A stretch of DNA of 55,772 nt from JAUWOY01 sp034431315 (lineage in GTDB: Bacteria > Chloroflexota > Anaerolineae > VGOG01), in contig DAOUDK010000009.1 of assembly GCA_034431315.1 (NCBI GenBank), positions 1 to 55,772 on the forward strand, in the 5' to 3' direction. Shown in pieces: positions 9,203 to 16,941 of the stretch (the stretch's first letter is position 1; every line of letters starts with the position of its first letter). The notes under the pieces are model-generated. The model had not been told where the DNA came from. It saw nothing but the letters and a program-made list of their open reading frames with translations, and ran no database searches. The position numbers were made by a program, and so were the translations under genes.

Positions 9203-10461
9203 TGTGCTAACATCTCCTCCAGGTTGTCCCACCTCACCCAACGCTGGCTACCCGTTTTGGCAACCAAAGCCCTCTCCTCATCCCCGGCAACGATGACCCA
9301 AGGGATACCGCGCACTCGTGCATACTCTAGCAAGCCAACTTCGTCTCTAGCCATCACGTCCATTTCTACCTTCATTCCTTGGCGGCGCAAGTGCTGCAGG
9401 GCGGCTCTACCCATTGAGGCCGCCTCAGCAGCCACCAGGAGGTGGGGAGCCAGGCTTACTTCTTGCTCGCCTTGTTCCTCCAGAGCCAGCAGCACCCGTT
9501 CCACTCCCAGACCGAAGCCCACCGCCGGCAGGGGGCGGCCATAGCGGCCGATGAGCTCGTCGTAGCGCCCCCCGTTGCAGATGGAGAAGCCCAGGCCGGG
9601 ACTGAAGCCTTCGATGGTGATACCTGTATAATAGTCCATGCCCCGCGCCTCACCCAGATCAATGACCAGGTGCTCGGCCAGGCCCTGGGCCAATAGCAGA
9701 TCGTAAACTTGTTTCAGGTTCTCTATGGCCTGGCGCGCGCCGAAGTTGGGGGCGAGGTTGGCCGCTCGCTCCAATGCCTCCTCGCTGCCACAGAGCTGAG
9801 GCAATTCACTCAAGGCCGCTGCGTGGCCATCGTCTATCTCCCATTCCATCAGCGATTTCCTCAAGCCCGCCTCATCCTTGCGATCAATGGCTCCCTTTAG
9901 CGCCTCTACCTGAGACGGCGAAAGATCCAACTCGGCCACGATGGCCCTGAAGAAGGCCATCTGGCCCAGGTTGATCTGAAAGCCCTGGAGGCCCACCCGC
10001 TGCAGGGCTTCAATCAATACAGAGACCATCTCGGCGTCGGCTTCGGGGCCGGGGGCGCCGATGAGCTCCAGCCCCGCCTGATAGAACTCCCGCTGGCGGC
10101 CCGCCTGGGGCTCCTCAAAGCGGAAAACGTTGGCAAGATAATAGAAGCGGAGGGGCAGGGGCAAGTCGCGCAACTTCGTCCCCACGATACGGGCCACCTG
10201 GGTGGTGATGTCGGGGCGCAAGGCCAGGATGTTGCCCTCGCGGTCCAGCACGCGGAATATCCTTCTCTCGAAGTCGGCATCGCTGCCGGCCATCAAGACC
10301 TCGTAGTGTTCGTAGGTGGGGGGGATGATCTCCGTATAGGCCCAGCTCTCGAACAGTTGACGCCAGATTGCCATAAGCTTGGCGAGCTTAGCTGCATTTT
10401 CCAGAAAAAGGTCGCGCACACCGCAGGGCAGCGCAGCCTTGAACGGCTCATTGTATGACAT
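9199..10461 (-). CDS. hisZ: ATP phosphoribosyltransferase regulatory subunit
   Basis: Class II histidyl-tRNA-synthetase-like protein that assembles with short HisG and confers histidine feedback. I call it hisZ rather than hisS because motif 2 reads RPDITTQVARI, not the HisRS LRPEGT type, and it has QREFYQAGLELIG and RGMDYYTGITIEGF. The adjacent HisG is the short form that requires HisZ. Unusually for many HisZ, it keeps a C-terminal anticodon-binding-like domain (about residues 325-420). The start is ATG 10459-10461 (MSYNEPFKAALPCGVRD), with AAGGGAG upstream. It heads the his operon, about 110 bp after polA. Confidence 0.88.
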   Translation of the reverse strand: MSYNEPFKAALPCGVRDLFLENAAKLAKLMAIWRQLFESWAYTEIIPPTYEHYEVLMAGSDADFERRIFRVLDREGNILALRPDITTQVARIVGTKLRDLPLPLRFYYLANVFRFEEPQAGRQREFYQAGLELIGAPGPEADAEMVSVLIEALQRVGLQGFQINLGQMAFFRAIVAELDLSPSQVEALKGAIDRKDEAGLRKSLMEWEIDDGHAAALSELPQLCGSEEALERAANLAPNFGARQAIENLKQVYDLLLAQGLAEHLVIDLGEARGMDYYTGITIEGFSPGLGFSICNGGRYDELIGRYGRPLPAVGFGLGVERVLLALEEQGEQEVSLAPHLLVAAEAASMGRAALQHLRRQGMKVEMDVMARDEVGLLEYARVRGIPWVIVAGDEERALVAKTGSQRWVRWDNLEEMLAQ

Positions 10462-10477
10462 GGTGTCTCCCTTGCGT

Positions 10478-10495
10478 GAAAAAAGCCAAGGGCTT
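10478..10495 (-). terminator. possible short terminator or attenuator before hisZ
   Basis: On the minus strand AAGCC-CTT-GGCTT is followed by a T-rich run, between polA and hisZ. The stem is only 5 bp, so this is weak. No histidine-codon leader or T-box core was recognised. Confidence 0.3.
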
Positions 10496-10572
10496 GTGTG
10501 CACAGCGGACTCCCTCGACCGTGACCTCATCGGAGGATTTTACCACTATCCTTGACGTTTAGCAAATTCCAC

Positions 10573-13341
10573 TCACTTCATCTCCAGCCAGTTCCTACCC
10601 ACCTTCATGTCCACCTTCAGCGGCGCGTCCAGTTGGAAGGCCCCTTCCATGATGGACTTGACCAGAGGGGCAACCACGTCCAGTTCGCCCTCGGGCACTT
10701 CAAGAACCAGCTCGTCGTGAACCTGTAGGGTCATGCCGCTCTTCAAGCCCCGTTCCTTCAGGGCCGCGTGCAGCCGGATCGTGGCGATTTTGATGATGTC
10801 GGCCGAGCTGCCCTGGATGGGCATGTTGATGGCTTCTCGCTCGGCAGCACGCCTCAAGGCGCCGGGAACCTTGGGTCTTTGAAGCTCCGGGAAGTAACGC
10901 CGCCGATGCAGCAGGGTCTCAACGTAGCCCTGCCGGGCCGCCTCTCGCTTGGTTTCCTCCATGTAGACCTTGACCTTAGGATAGTTGGCGAAGTAGCTCT
11001 CGACGAAGCGGTTGGCCTCCTCTTGGGAGAGGCCCGTGCGCTGGGCCAGGCCGTAGCCGCTCATCCCGTAGGATAGGCCAAAATTGATCATCTTGGCCAC
11101 GCGGCGCATCTCGCGCGTGACCTGATCAAGGGGCACTTCGAAGATGGCGGCCGCAGTGCTGGCGTGAATGTCCTCCCCTCGCCTGAAAGCAGCAAGCAGC
11201 CCCTCGTCCTGGCTGATGTGGGCTAGTATCCTCAACTCCACCTGGGAGTAGTCAGCGGCCAGGAGCACCGAATCCTCCTCGGCCACGAAGGCACGGCGCA
11301 CCTGCCGCCCCACCTCGGTGCGAATGGGGATGTTCTGCAAGTTGGGAGAACTGGAGCTGATGCGCCCGGTCACCGTCCCCGTTTGATTGTAAGAGGTGTG
11401 CACTCTCCCTGTGCGCTCGTTCACCAACTGCGGCAGAGCGTCCACGTAGGTGGATTTGAGCTTGGCCAGCTCCCGCTGCTCCAGGATGAGTTCTATGACC
11501 GCATGCTGGCCCTTGAGTTTCTCCAACACGCTGGCGGCGGTGGAATAATGGCCGGACTTGGTCTTCTGCACGCCCTTAACCGATAGCCCCAGTCTGACGA
11601 ACAGGGCGTCGCTGAGCTGCTGGGTGGAGTTGACGTTGAAGGCATAGCCCACCGTCTCCTGGATCTCTCGCTCCAGGGCGCTCAGTTGCCCATGGAGCTG
11701 GCGGGACATTTCCCCCAGGTACTCCACGTCCAGTTTCACCCCCTTCATCTCCATCTCGACCAGCACGGGAACCAGCGGCATCTCCACTTCGGTGAAGAGA
11801 GGCCACAGCTCCCTCTCCCTCAGCTCGGGCTCAAGCACCTTCACCAGGCGATGGGTCATGTCCACGTCAGCGGCGGCATAGCTGGCCGCCTGGGCGATGG
11901 GTACCTGGGCCATGGTGATCTGCTTCTTGCCGCTGCCAATGAGATCCGCGATGGGCTGCATCTCCACCCCCAGCCGCGCCCAGGCCAGGTTCTTAAGCCC
12001 CAGGTTACGGCTGGCCGGGTCAACCAGCCACTCGGCGATCATGGTGTCGAAGGAGAGGCCCTTGACCTGCGCGCCGTGGCGAATCAGAACCGTGAGATCG
12101 TATTTGCCGTTGTGGGTGTACTTAGCGATGGCCTCGTCTTCCAGCACTGGCCCAAGCTTTTCCAACACGTGATCGAGGGGGAGTTGCTCTCCTGCTCCTG
12201 GCCCGTGTCCCACGGGTACATAGTATCCCTCCCCCTCCCTATCGGTCAGGGCGATGCCTACCAGATCAGCCACCATCGCATCGGTGCTGGTGGTCTCCAC
12301 GTCCAGGGTGATGGCCGCCGCTTTTGACAGCCGGGCCACCAACTCCTCCAGGGCCTCCTCATCCCCCACGATTTGATAGCTGGTGGGAGCTGCTTTCTCT
12401 TCTTCGACCTCCTCAGCTTCTTGGAACATGGAAAGTTGGTGAGGGGATACCTGGCGAGCCCTCTCGGCCCCTGGCTCAGAAGGCAGCCGATTCAGCAGGG
12501 TTCGGAACTCCAGTTCTCTGAAGAGTTCTTTCACTCTGTCCCGATCGAACTCGGTGGTCCGGCAGGCCTCCAAATCCAGTTCGACGGACAGGTCGGTGAC
12601 GATGGTCACCAGAAACTTGCTGAGGAACGCGCTCTCGCGGCCTTTCTCCAGGGCATTGCGGAAGCGGGAGCTCTCCACCTCGTCGAGGTGGGCGTAGATT
12701 TCCTCCACGCTGCCGTACCGCTGCAGGAGTTTGGTCGCTGTTTTCTTGCCGATGCCTCGCACACCGGGGATGTTGTCAGACTTATCTCCAACGAGAGCTT
12801 TGTAGTCAATAAGCTGGTGGGGCTGGAGGCCGTAGCGGTTCTCAATGCCCGTCTGGTCGTACACCACAGTATCGGAGAACGAGCGGCGGGAGGTCAGCAC
12901 CCGCGTGTGATCGTCAATGAGTTGGAAGGTGTCGGTGTCGCCGGTGACGATCAGGATCTCCACCCCCTCTTTTTCCGCCTTCTGAGCCAGGGTGCCCAGT
13001 ACGTCGTCCGCCTCGTAGCCCTCCGCCTCGATGATGGGGATGCCCAGGGCCTGGACGATCTCTTGAATGCGGGCCATCTGGGTGCGCAGTTCGTCGGGCA
13101 TCTCGATGCGGTGGGCCTTATACTCCTTGTACTTCTCGTGGCGGAAGGTCTTGCCCACGTCGAAAGCCACGGCGATGTAGTCGGGCTTCTCGTCGCGCAG
13201 CACGTTGAGGAGCATGGAGGTGAAGCCGAACACTGCGTTGGTCAGCTCGCCTTGGGAGGTAGTTAAACTCTGCGGCAGAGCATAGTAACCACGGTAGGCC
13301 AAAGCGTGGCCATCAATGAGCACTAATTTACCTTTGGACAT
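10573..13341 (-). CDS. polA: DNA polymerase I
   Basis: Gap-filling and repair polymerase that also removes Okazaki primers. It is 922 residues with three domains. The 5'-nuclease region (1-300) has LIDGHALAYR, GYEADDVLGTLA and GVRGIGKKTA. The 3'-5' exonuclease (about 320-500) looks active: DVETTSTD, HNGKYDLTVL and YAAADVD keep the acidic residues. The polymerase domain has motif A DYSQVELRILAHIS, motif B KMINFGLSYGMSGYGLA and motif C MQVHDELVLEV. ATG 13341 is preceded by AAAGGGGGATTTGA. A promoter (13379-13406) reads into it. Confidence 0.97.
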   Translation of the reverse strand: MSKGKLVLIDGHALAYRGYYALPQSLTTSQGELTNAVFGFTSMLLNVLRDEKPDYIAVAFDVGKTFRHEKYKEYKAHRIEMPDELRTQMARIQEIVQALGIPIIEAEGYEADDVLGTLAQKAEKEGVEILIVTGDTDTFQLIDDHTRVLTSRRSFSDTVVYDQTGIENRYGLQPHQLIDYKALVGDKSDNIPGVRGIGKKTATKLLQRYGSVEEIYAHLDEVESSRFRNALEKGRESAFLSKFLVTIVTDLSVELDLEACRTTEFDRDRVKELFRELEFRTLLNRLPSEPGAERARQVSPHQLSMFQEAEEVEEEKAAPTSYQIVGDEEALEELVARLSKAAAITLDVETTSTDAMVADLVGIALTDREGEGYYVPVGHGPGAGEQLPLDHVLEKLGPVLEDEAIAKYTHNGKYDLTVLIRHGAQVKGLSFDTMIAEWLVDPASRNLGLKNLAWARLGVEMQPIADLIGSGKKQITMAQVPIAQAASYAAADVDMTHRLVKVLEPELRERELWPLFTEVEMPLVPVLVEMEMKGVKLDVEYLGEMSRQLHGQLSALEREIQETVGYAFNVNSTQQLSDALFVRLGLSVKGVQKTKSGHYSTAASVLEKLKGQHAVIELILEQRELAKLKSTYVDALPQLVNERTGRVHTSYNQTGTVTGRISSSSPNLQNIPIRTEVGRQVRRAFVAEEDSVLLAADYSQVELRILAHISQDEGLLAAFRRGEDIHASTAAAIFEVPLDQVTREMRRVAKMINFGLSYGMSGYGLAQRTGLSQEEANRFVESYFANYPKVKVYMEETKREAARQGYVETLLHRRRYFPELQRPKVPGALRRAAEREAINMPIQGSSADIIKIATIRLHAALKERGLKSGMTLQVHDELVLEVPEGELDVVAPLVKSIMEGAFQLDAPLKVDMKVGRNWLEMK

Positions 13342-13378
13342 TCAAATCCCCCTTTCCAACTCCATTGCCTTCGCCCTT

Positions 13379-13406
13379 ATTTTACCACCTTATGGCTGAA
13401 AGTCAA
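13379..13406 (-). promoter_or_regulatory. sigma70-type promoter for polA
   Basis: Minus strand: TTGACT, 16-bp spacer, TAAAAT. It lies about 40 bp upstream of the polA start and nearly back to back with the plus-strand promoter at 13414. Confidence 0.65.
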
Positions 13407-13413
13407 CCATAGC

Positions 13414-13442
13414 TTGCAAAACGCCCGCCAATGTGATACAAT
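13414..13442 (+). promoter_or_regulatory. sigma70-type promoter, divergent from polA
   Basis: TTGCAA, 17-bp spacer, TACAAT. It points towards the restriction-modification remnants and the M24 gene, about 350 bp ahead. Confidence 0.6.
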
Positions 13443-13478
13443 TGAGGTGAATCACGGAAACACGGAAAGACGGAGGAC

Positions 13479-13594
13479 GTTTGGACCACGAATGACACGA
13501 AAGCGGCGAAAGGCGCGAAAGGGTTTCGTGCTTTTCGTGGTCTTTCGCCTACTTCGTGATCCAAAGCACCGACGCGCAGATTGACGCGCTGGTG
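13479..13594. repeat. duplicated palindromic unit, copy 1
   Basis: About 116 bp, nearly identical to 13641-13758. The first ~70 bp are a palindrome (CCACGAA...TTCGTGG outer arms, with GAAAG/CTTTC-rich middle). The tail encodes a restriction-modification fragment (TDAQIDALV). Confidence 0.8.
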
Positions 13595-13657
13595 TATGAG
13601 TTGTATGGGTTGACGGAGGAGGAGATTGGGGTAGTGGAAGGTTTGGACCACGAATGA
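13568..13657 (+). pseudogene. C-terminal remnant of an Eco57I-like restriction-modification protein
   Basis: An in-frame stretch without a start codon reads TDAQIDALVYELYGLTEEEI and then GVVEG up to a TGA. From memory of the family, this is the conserved C-terminal end of large type II restriction-methylase fusions. Nothing upstream extends it: the palindromic repeat replaces the rest of the gene. A second, more decayed copy (TDAEIDALACQL) ends at 13781. No function is expected. Confidence 0.6.
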
Positions 13658-13758
13658 CACGAAAAGAGGCGAAAGACGCGAAAGGGTTTCGTGCTTTTCG
13701 TGGTTTTTCGCTTGCTTCGCGATCCAAAGTACCGACGCGGAGATTGACGCGCTGGCGT
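13641..13758. repeat. duplicated palindromic unit, copy 2
   Basis: The second copy of the 116-bp unit, again followed by a TDAEIDALA coding fragment. The period between copies is 162 bp. The M24 gene begins 35 bp later. Confidence 0.8.
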
Positions 13759-13792
13759 GCCAGTTGATAAAAGACTTCTAATGGAGGAAACA

Positions 13793-14986
13793 ATGTACCC
13801 ATCTATCCAAATTCTCAAAGCGGAATTCGAGGCGCGTGCACAAGAGCTGGTTGAGTATCTCAGTACCGAGGGCTTGTCGGGTGCTGTCCTGTTCGACAAC
13901 TACTACGTAACCTATTTCACCGACTTTGCCTTCATCCCCACCGAACGCCCCATGGCGCTGGCCATCAACGCGCAGGGCGAGCGAGCGCTCTTTGTGCCGC
14001 GCCTGGAGCTGGAACACGCCCAGGCCGAGGCGGTGGTGGATCGCGTGGATCACTACCCTGAGTATCCCGACCATCCGCACCCGATGGTCATTCTCAAGGG
14101 CGTGCTGGAGGACATGGGGATCGCTGGCCGCATCGGCGCCGACACCGACGGCTACCCCTGGATCCTGGGCTACCAGGGGCCAAACCTGTCTGAACTAACC
14201 GGCGCGGAAGTGGTCCGCATCAGCAGCTTTGTGGAAGCGCAGATGGCGATCAAAAGCCCCGCCGAGCTGGCCCTAATCCGCGAGAGCGCAAAATGGGGCC
14301 ACCTGGCCCATCGGCTGCTGCAGCGGTACACGCGGGTTGGCGCGACGGAGACGGAGGTGAGCCTGCGGGCCAGTCAGGAGGCGACGCTGGCGCTGGTGGA
14401 CACGCTGGGGCCACTCTATCGGGCGCGGAGCATGTTCTCCCAGGGGGCAAGGGCGGGCTACCGTGGCCAGATCGGGCGACACGCGGCCATTCCCCACGCC
14501 CTGGCCATGAACGTCACCTTCATGGCCGGCGACGTGCTGGTCACTGGCGCGGGGGCAGCGATGTGGGGCTACCACTCAGAGCTGGAACGCACCATGATCA
14601 TCGGCCCGCCCGACGATGAGCAGCGGCGTTTTTTCGAGCGCATGAAGGCTGTCCAGGAGGTCGCCTTCGAGGCATTGAAGCCGGGGGTCAAGTGCAGCGA
14701 GGTGGATGAAGCAGTGCGGCGCTATTACGAAGTGCATGACCTGATGCCCTACTGGAAGCACCACACCGGCCACGGCATTGGGCTGCGCTATCACGAGGGG
14801 CCGTTTCTCGACAGCGGCGATCACACGGTGCTGCAACCGGGCATGGTCCTCACCGTCGAGCCGGGTCTCTACGTGGCTGGGTTGGGCGGCTTCCGCCACT
14901 CCGACACGGTGGTCATCACCGAGGACGGCCTGGAGTTGATCACCTACTACCCCCGCGACCTGGAGAGCCTGACGATTCCGGTCTGA
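13793..14986 (+). CDS. M24 family (prolidase/aminopeptidase P-like) protein with altered metal site
   Basis: Creatinase/prolidase-fold protein of 397 residues: an N-terminal creatinase-type domain (to ~150) and a pita-bread catalytic domain. The start is ATG 13793 (MYPSIQIL), preceded by GGAGGAAAC. Of the five usual metal ligands only the His (HTGHGIGLRYHEGP) and one Glu (LTVEPGLYV) are kept. The first Asp aligns with Gly in VTGAGAAMWGYHSELERT, the second Asp is Glu, and the last Glu lies at Ser in GFRHSDTVVIT. It may be a metal-free hydrolase in the manner of creatinase or ectoine hydrolase, or use an unusual site. Substrate unknown. The 3' end overlaps the convergent response regulator gene by 47 bases. 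Confidence 0.85.
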   Translation: MYPSIQILKAEFEARAQELVEYLSTEGLSGAVLFDNYYVTYFTDFAFIPTERPMALAINAQGERALFVPRLELEHAQAEAVVDRVDHYPEYPDHPHPMVILKGVLEDMGIAGRIGADTDGYPWILGYQGPNLSELTGAEVVRISSFVEAQMAIKSPAELALIRESAKWGHLAHRLLQRYTRVGATETEVSLRASQEATLALVDTLGPLYRARSMFSQGARAGYRGQIGRHAAIPHALAMNVTFMAGDVLVTGAGAAMWGYHSELERTMIIGPPDDEQRRFFERMKAVQEVAFEALKPGVKCSEVDEAVRRYYEVHDLMPYWKHHTGHGIGLRYHEGPFLDSGDHTVLQPGMVLTVEPGLYVAGLGGFRHSDTVVITEDGLELITYYPRDLESLTIPV

Positions 14987-15671
14987 GATCCACCAGACCG
15001 TGCCGCAGAGCAGTGACCACAGCGTGCGTGCGATCGTTGGCCTGGAGCTTGGCGATGATGTTGCTGACGTAGTTCTTGATCGTGCCCTCGGTCAGGTGCA
15101 GGCGGGCGCCGATCTCCTTGTTCGACAACCCCTCCACCAGCAGGTTGAGCACCTCCTCCTCGCGGGGGGTGAGAGGCTCAATGATAGGCTCGTCCTGCGA
15201 AGCCAGCGCGGGCCGGGCGGCAGGACGGGCCGGCGACTGAGCCGCCAATCGCTGGAACTCGTTCAGCACTTTGCGCGCCACGCTGTGGTCAATCCACGAT
15301 TCTCCCCGCACCACGCCCCGGATAGCCTCTACCAGTATCTCGCTGGTAGCATCCTTCAGCAGGTAACCCCTGGCCCCAGCTTTGATCCCCTCGAAGACCA
15401 GGGCGTCGGTGTCATAGGTAGTGAGGATGATCACCTGGGTATCGGGCAATTCCGCGCAGATGCGGCGCGTGGCCGGGATACCTCCCAGCCGGGGCATCTT
15501 CAGGTCCATGAGCACCACGTCGGGCCGGAGGGCGCGGGCCAGGGCCATCGCCTCTTTCCCATCGCCAGCCTGACCCACCACCTCGATCCCCGGCGCGTAC
15601 TTGAGAATCGTGGTCAGCCCCTGGCGGACGATCTCCTGGTCATCTACCAGTAGAACCTGGATCGAACTCAT
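14940..15671 (-). CDS. NarL/LuxR-family response regulator
   Basis: DNA-binding output protein of a two-component system (243 residues). The receiver domain (1-120) has the acidic pair D10-D11, phosphoacceptor D56 (VVLMDLKMP), and the switch and lysine regions. The C-terminal LuxR helix-turn-helix (about 168-230) reads LTPREEEVLNLLVEGLSNKE and then TIKNYVSNI. It lies six bases after the histidine kinase gene and is probably co-transcribed. It is likely to control the adjacent ABC exporter genes, but no operator was identified. Confidence 0.93.
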   Translation of the reverse strand: MSSIQVLLVDDQEIVRQGLTTILKYAPGIEVVGQAGDGKEAMALARALRPDVVLMDLKMPRLGGIPATRRICAELPDTQVIILTTYDTDALVFEGIKAGARGYLLKDATSEILVEAIRGVVRGESWIDHSVARKVLNEFQRLAAQSPARPAARPALASQDEPIIEPLTPREEEVLNLLVEGLSNKEIGARLHLTEGTIKNYVSNIIAKLQANDRTHAVVTALRHGLVDLRPESSGSPGRGGSR

Positions 15672-15677
15672 TGCACC

Positions 15678-16931
15678 TCACCTCTCCAACGAACACCGAA
15701 CCCTTGTCCCGCGGCCAGGGCGGCTGTTCACCTCCAGCGTCGCCCCGATCATCGCCGCTCGCTCTTGTATTCCGGTCAGGCCGTAGTGATCGGGGTCCAC
15801 GGCGGCGGGATCGAAGCCTACGCCGTCGTCCCGGATCACCAGGTCAATGCGGTCGTTGCCGAAGGCCAGACGCACGGCCACCTGTTGGGCGGCGGCGTGA
15901 CGCTCCACGTTGGTCAGGGCCTCGTCCGCGATGCGAAACAGGGCCTGAGCTTCTTCATCCGTCATGTCGGGCTCCTGGCCAGCTACGCTCAGGTCGGCCT
16001 GCACGCCGGTTCGGGCCTGGAAATTCTGGAGCATGCCCCGCAGCGCGCCGACCAGGCCCAGTGTCTTCAGCGGATCGGTGCGCAGGGCTTGAATGGCTTG
16101 CCGCGACTCCTCCAGCCCATTTCGGGCCAGGGTCGTGACATCGTTCAGGGCGTCTTGGACCGCCGTAGGCTCGTGGACCACCAGGGTGCGCAGCGCTTCC
16201 AGTTGCACCGAAAGCGCGGCCAGCGTGTGGGCCAGCGTGTCGTGTAACTCACGCGCCAGGCGGTTTCGCTCGCGGCTGACGGCCAACTGCTCGACGGTGG
16301 CGGCGTGGCGGCGCAGGCGTTGGTGGGCGGCCTCCAGTTCGGCGTGCTGCTTCCGCTCCCGCTGGGCCAGGATGCTGACGAGGAGGGGTACCAGGTACAG
16401 CAGGGCGATGCGCATCAGCGCGCCCGTGAAAAAGGGGCGGGCGAGGATGTCCTGCTGCAAGGCCCAACAGCCAGTGCCCAGGTGCAGAATCGCGGCCCAG
16501 GTGCTCCCCCACACAGCGCCCCGCCGGCCGTAGCCCCAGGCCACCAATACCAGGGGGATGAGCAGGAAGAAGAAAGGCTCCGTCAGCGGGGCTTCCGTCA
16601 GGTGCCGAATCATCGGCTCCGACAGGTCCAAGTCCTGGAGCCAGAAGAACCGCTGCTCGAAAAAGAAGGGGGCCGATAGCAGGCTCTCGAAGAGCACGTC
16701 CAGGGCCAAGCCCAAGGCCAGGAATCGCCGGCCCAGAGCCCGCTCCAGCCAGGGAGGCAGCATCAGCAGGGCCAGCAGCAGCGTGGGGGCCGCGCGCAGC
16801 AAGACCGCCAATTGGGCTGGGGTTCCCAAGCCCAATGCCACCAGCAAGCCCAGGCCGAAGAAAGCTATCTTGATGATCAGCGCTAGGCGAAAGATGCGCA
16901 GCGCCTCACGCATAGCCAGTGGTTGTTCCAT
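15678..16931 (-). CDS. NarL-type sensor histidine kinase
   Basis: Membrane sensor kinase of 417 residues. The N-terminal ~190 residues hold about five or six hydrophobic segments with no obvious extracytoplasmic sensor domain, which suggests an intramembrane-sensing design. A coiled linker leads to a HisKA_3 dimerisation domain with H230 in LARELHDTLAHTL. The ATPase domain has N-box DEALTNVERHA, G1 DDGVGFD and G2 GRGTRVR. It follows the second ABC exporter gene by ten bases, so kinase and exporter are probably one transcript. Confidence 0.92.
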   Translation of the reverse strand: MEQPLAMREALRIFRLALIIKIAFFGLGLLVALGLGTPAQLAVLLRAAPTLLLALLMLPPWLERALGRRFLALGLALDVLFESLLSAPFFFEQRFFWLQDLDLSEPMIRHLTEAPLTEPFFFLLIPLVLVAWGYGRRGAVWGSTWAAILHLGTGCWALQQDILARPFFTGALMRIALLYLVPLLVSILAQRERKQHAELEAAHQRLRRHAATVEQLAVSRERNRLARELHDTLAHTLAALSVQLEALRTLVVHEPTAVQDALNDVTTLARNGLEESRQAIQALRTDPLKTLGLVGALRGMLQNFQARTGVQADLSVAGQEPDMTDEEAQALFRIADEALTNVERHAAAQQVAVRLAFGNDRIDLVIRDDGVGFDPAAVDPDHYGLTGIQERAAMIGATLEVNSRPGRGTRVRCSLER

Positions 16932-16941
16932 TTTCGCGCCC

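Noticed and set aside
9199..10461. Annotation as histidyl-tRNA synthetase (hisS)
   Set aside because: Motif 2 is of the RPDITTQVARI type and it overlaps a short-form hisG, both of which indicate HisZ.
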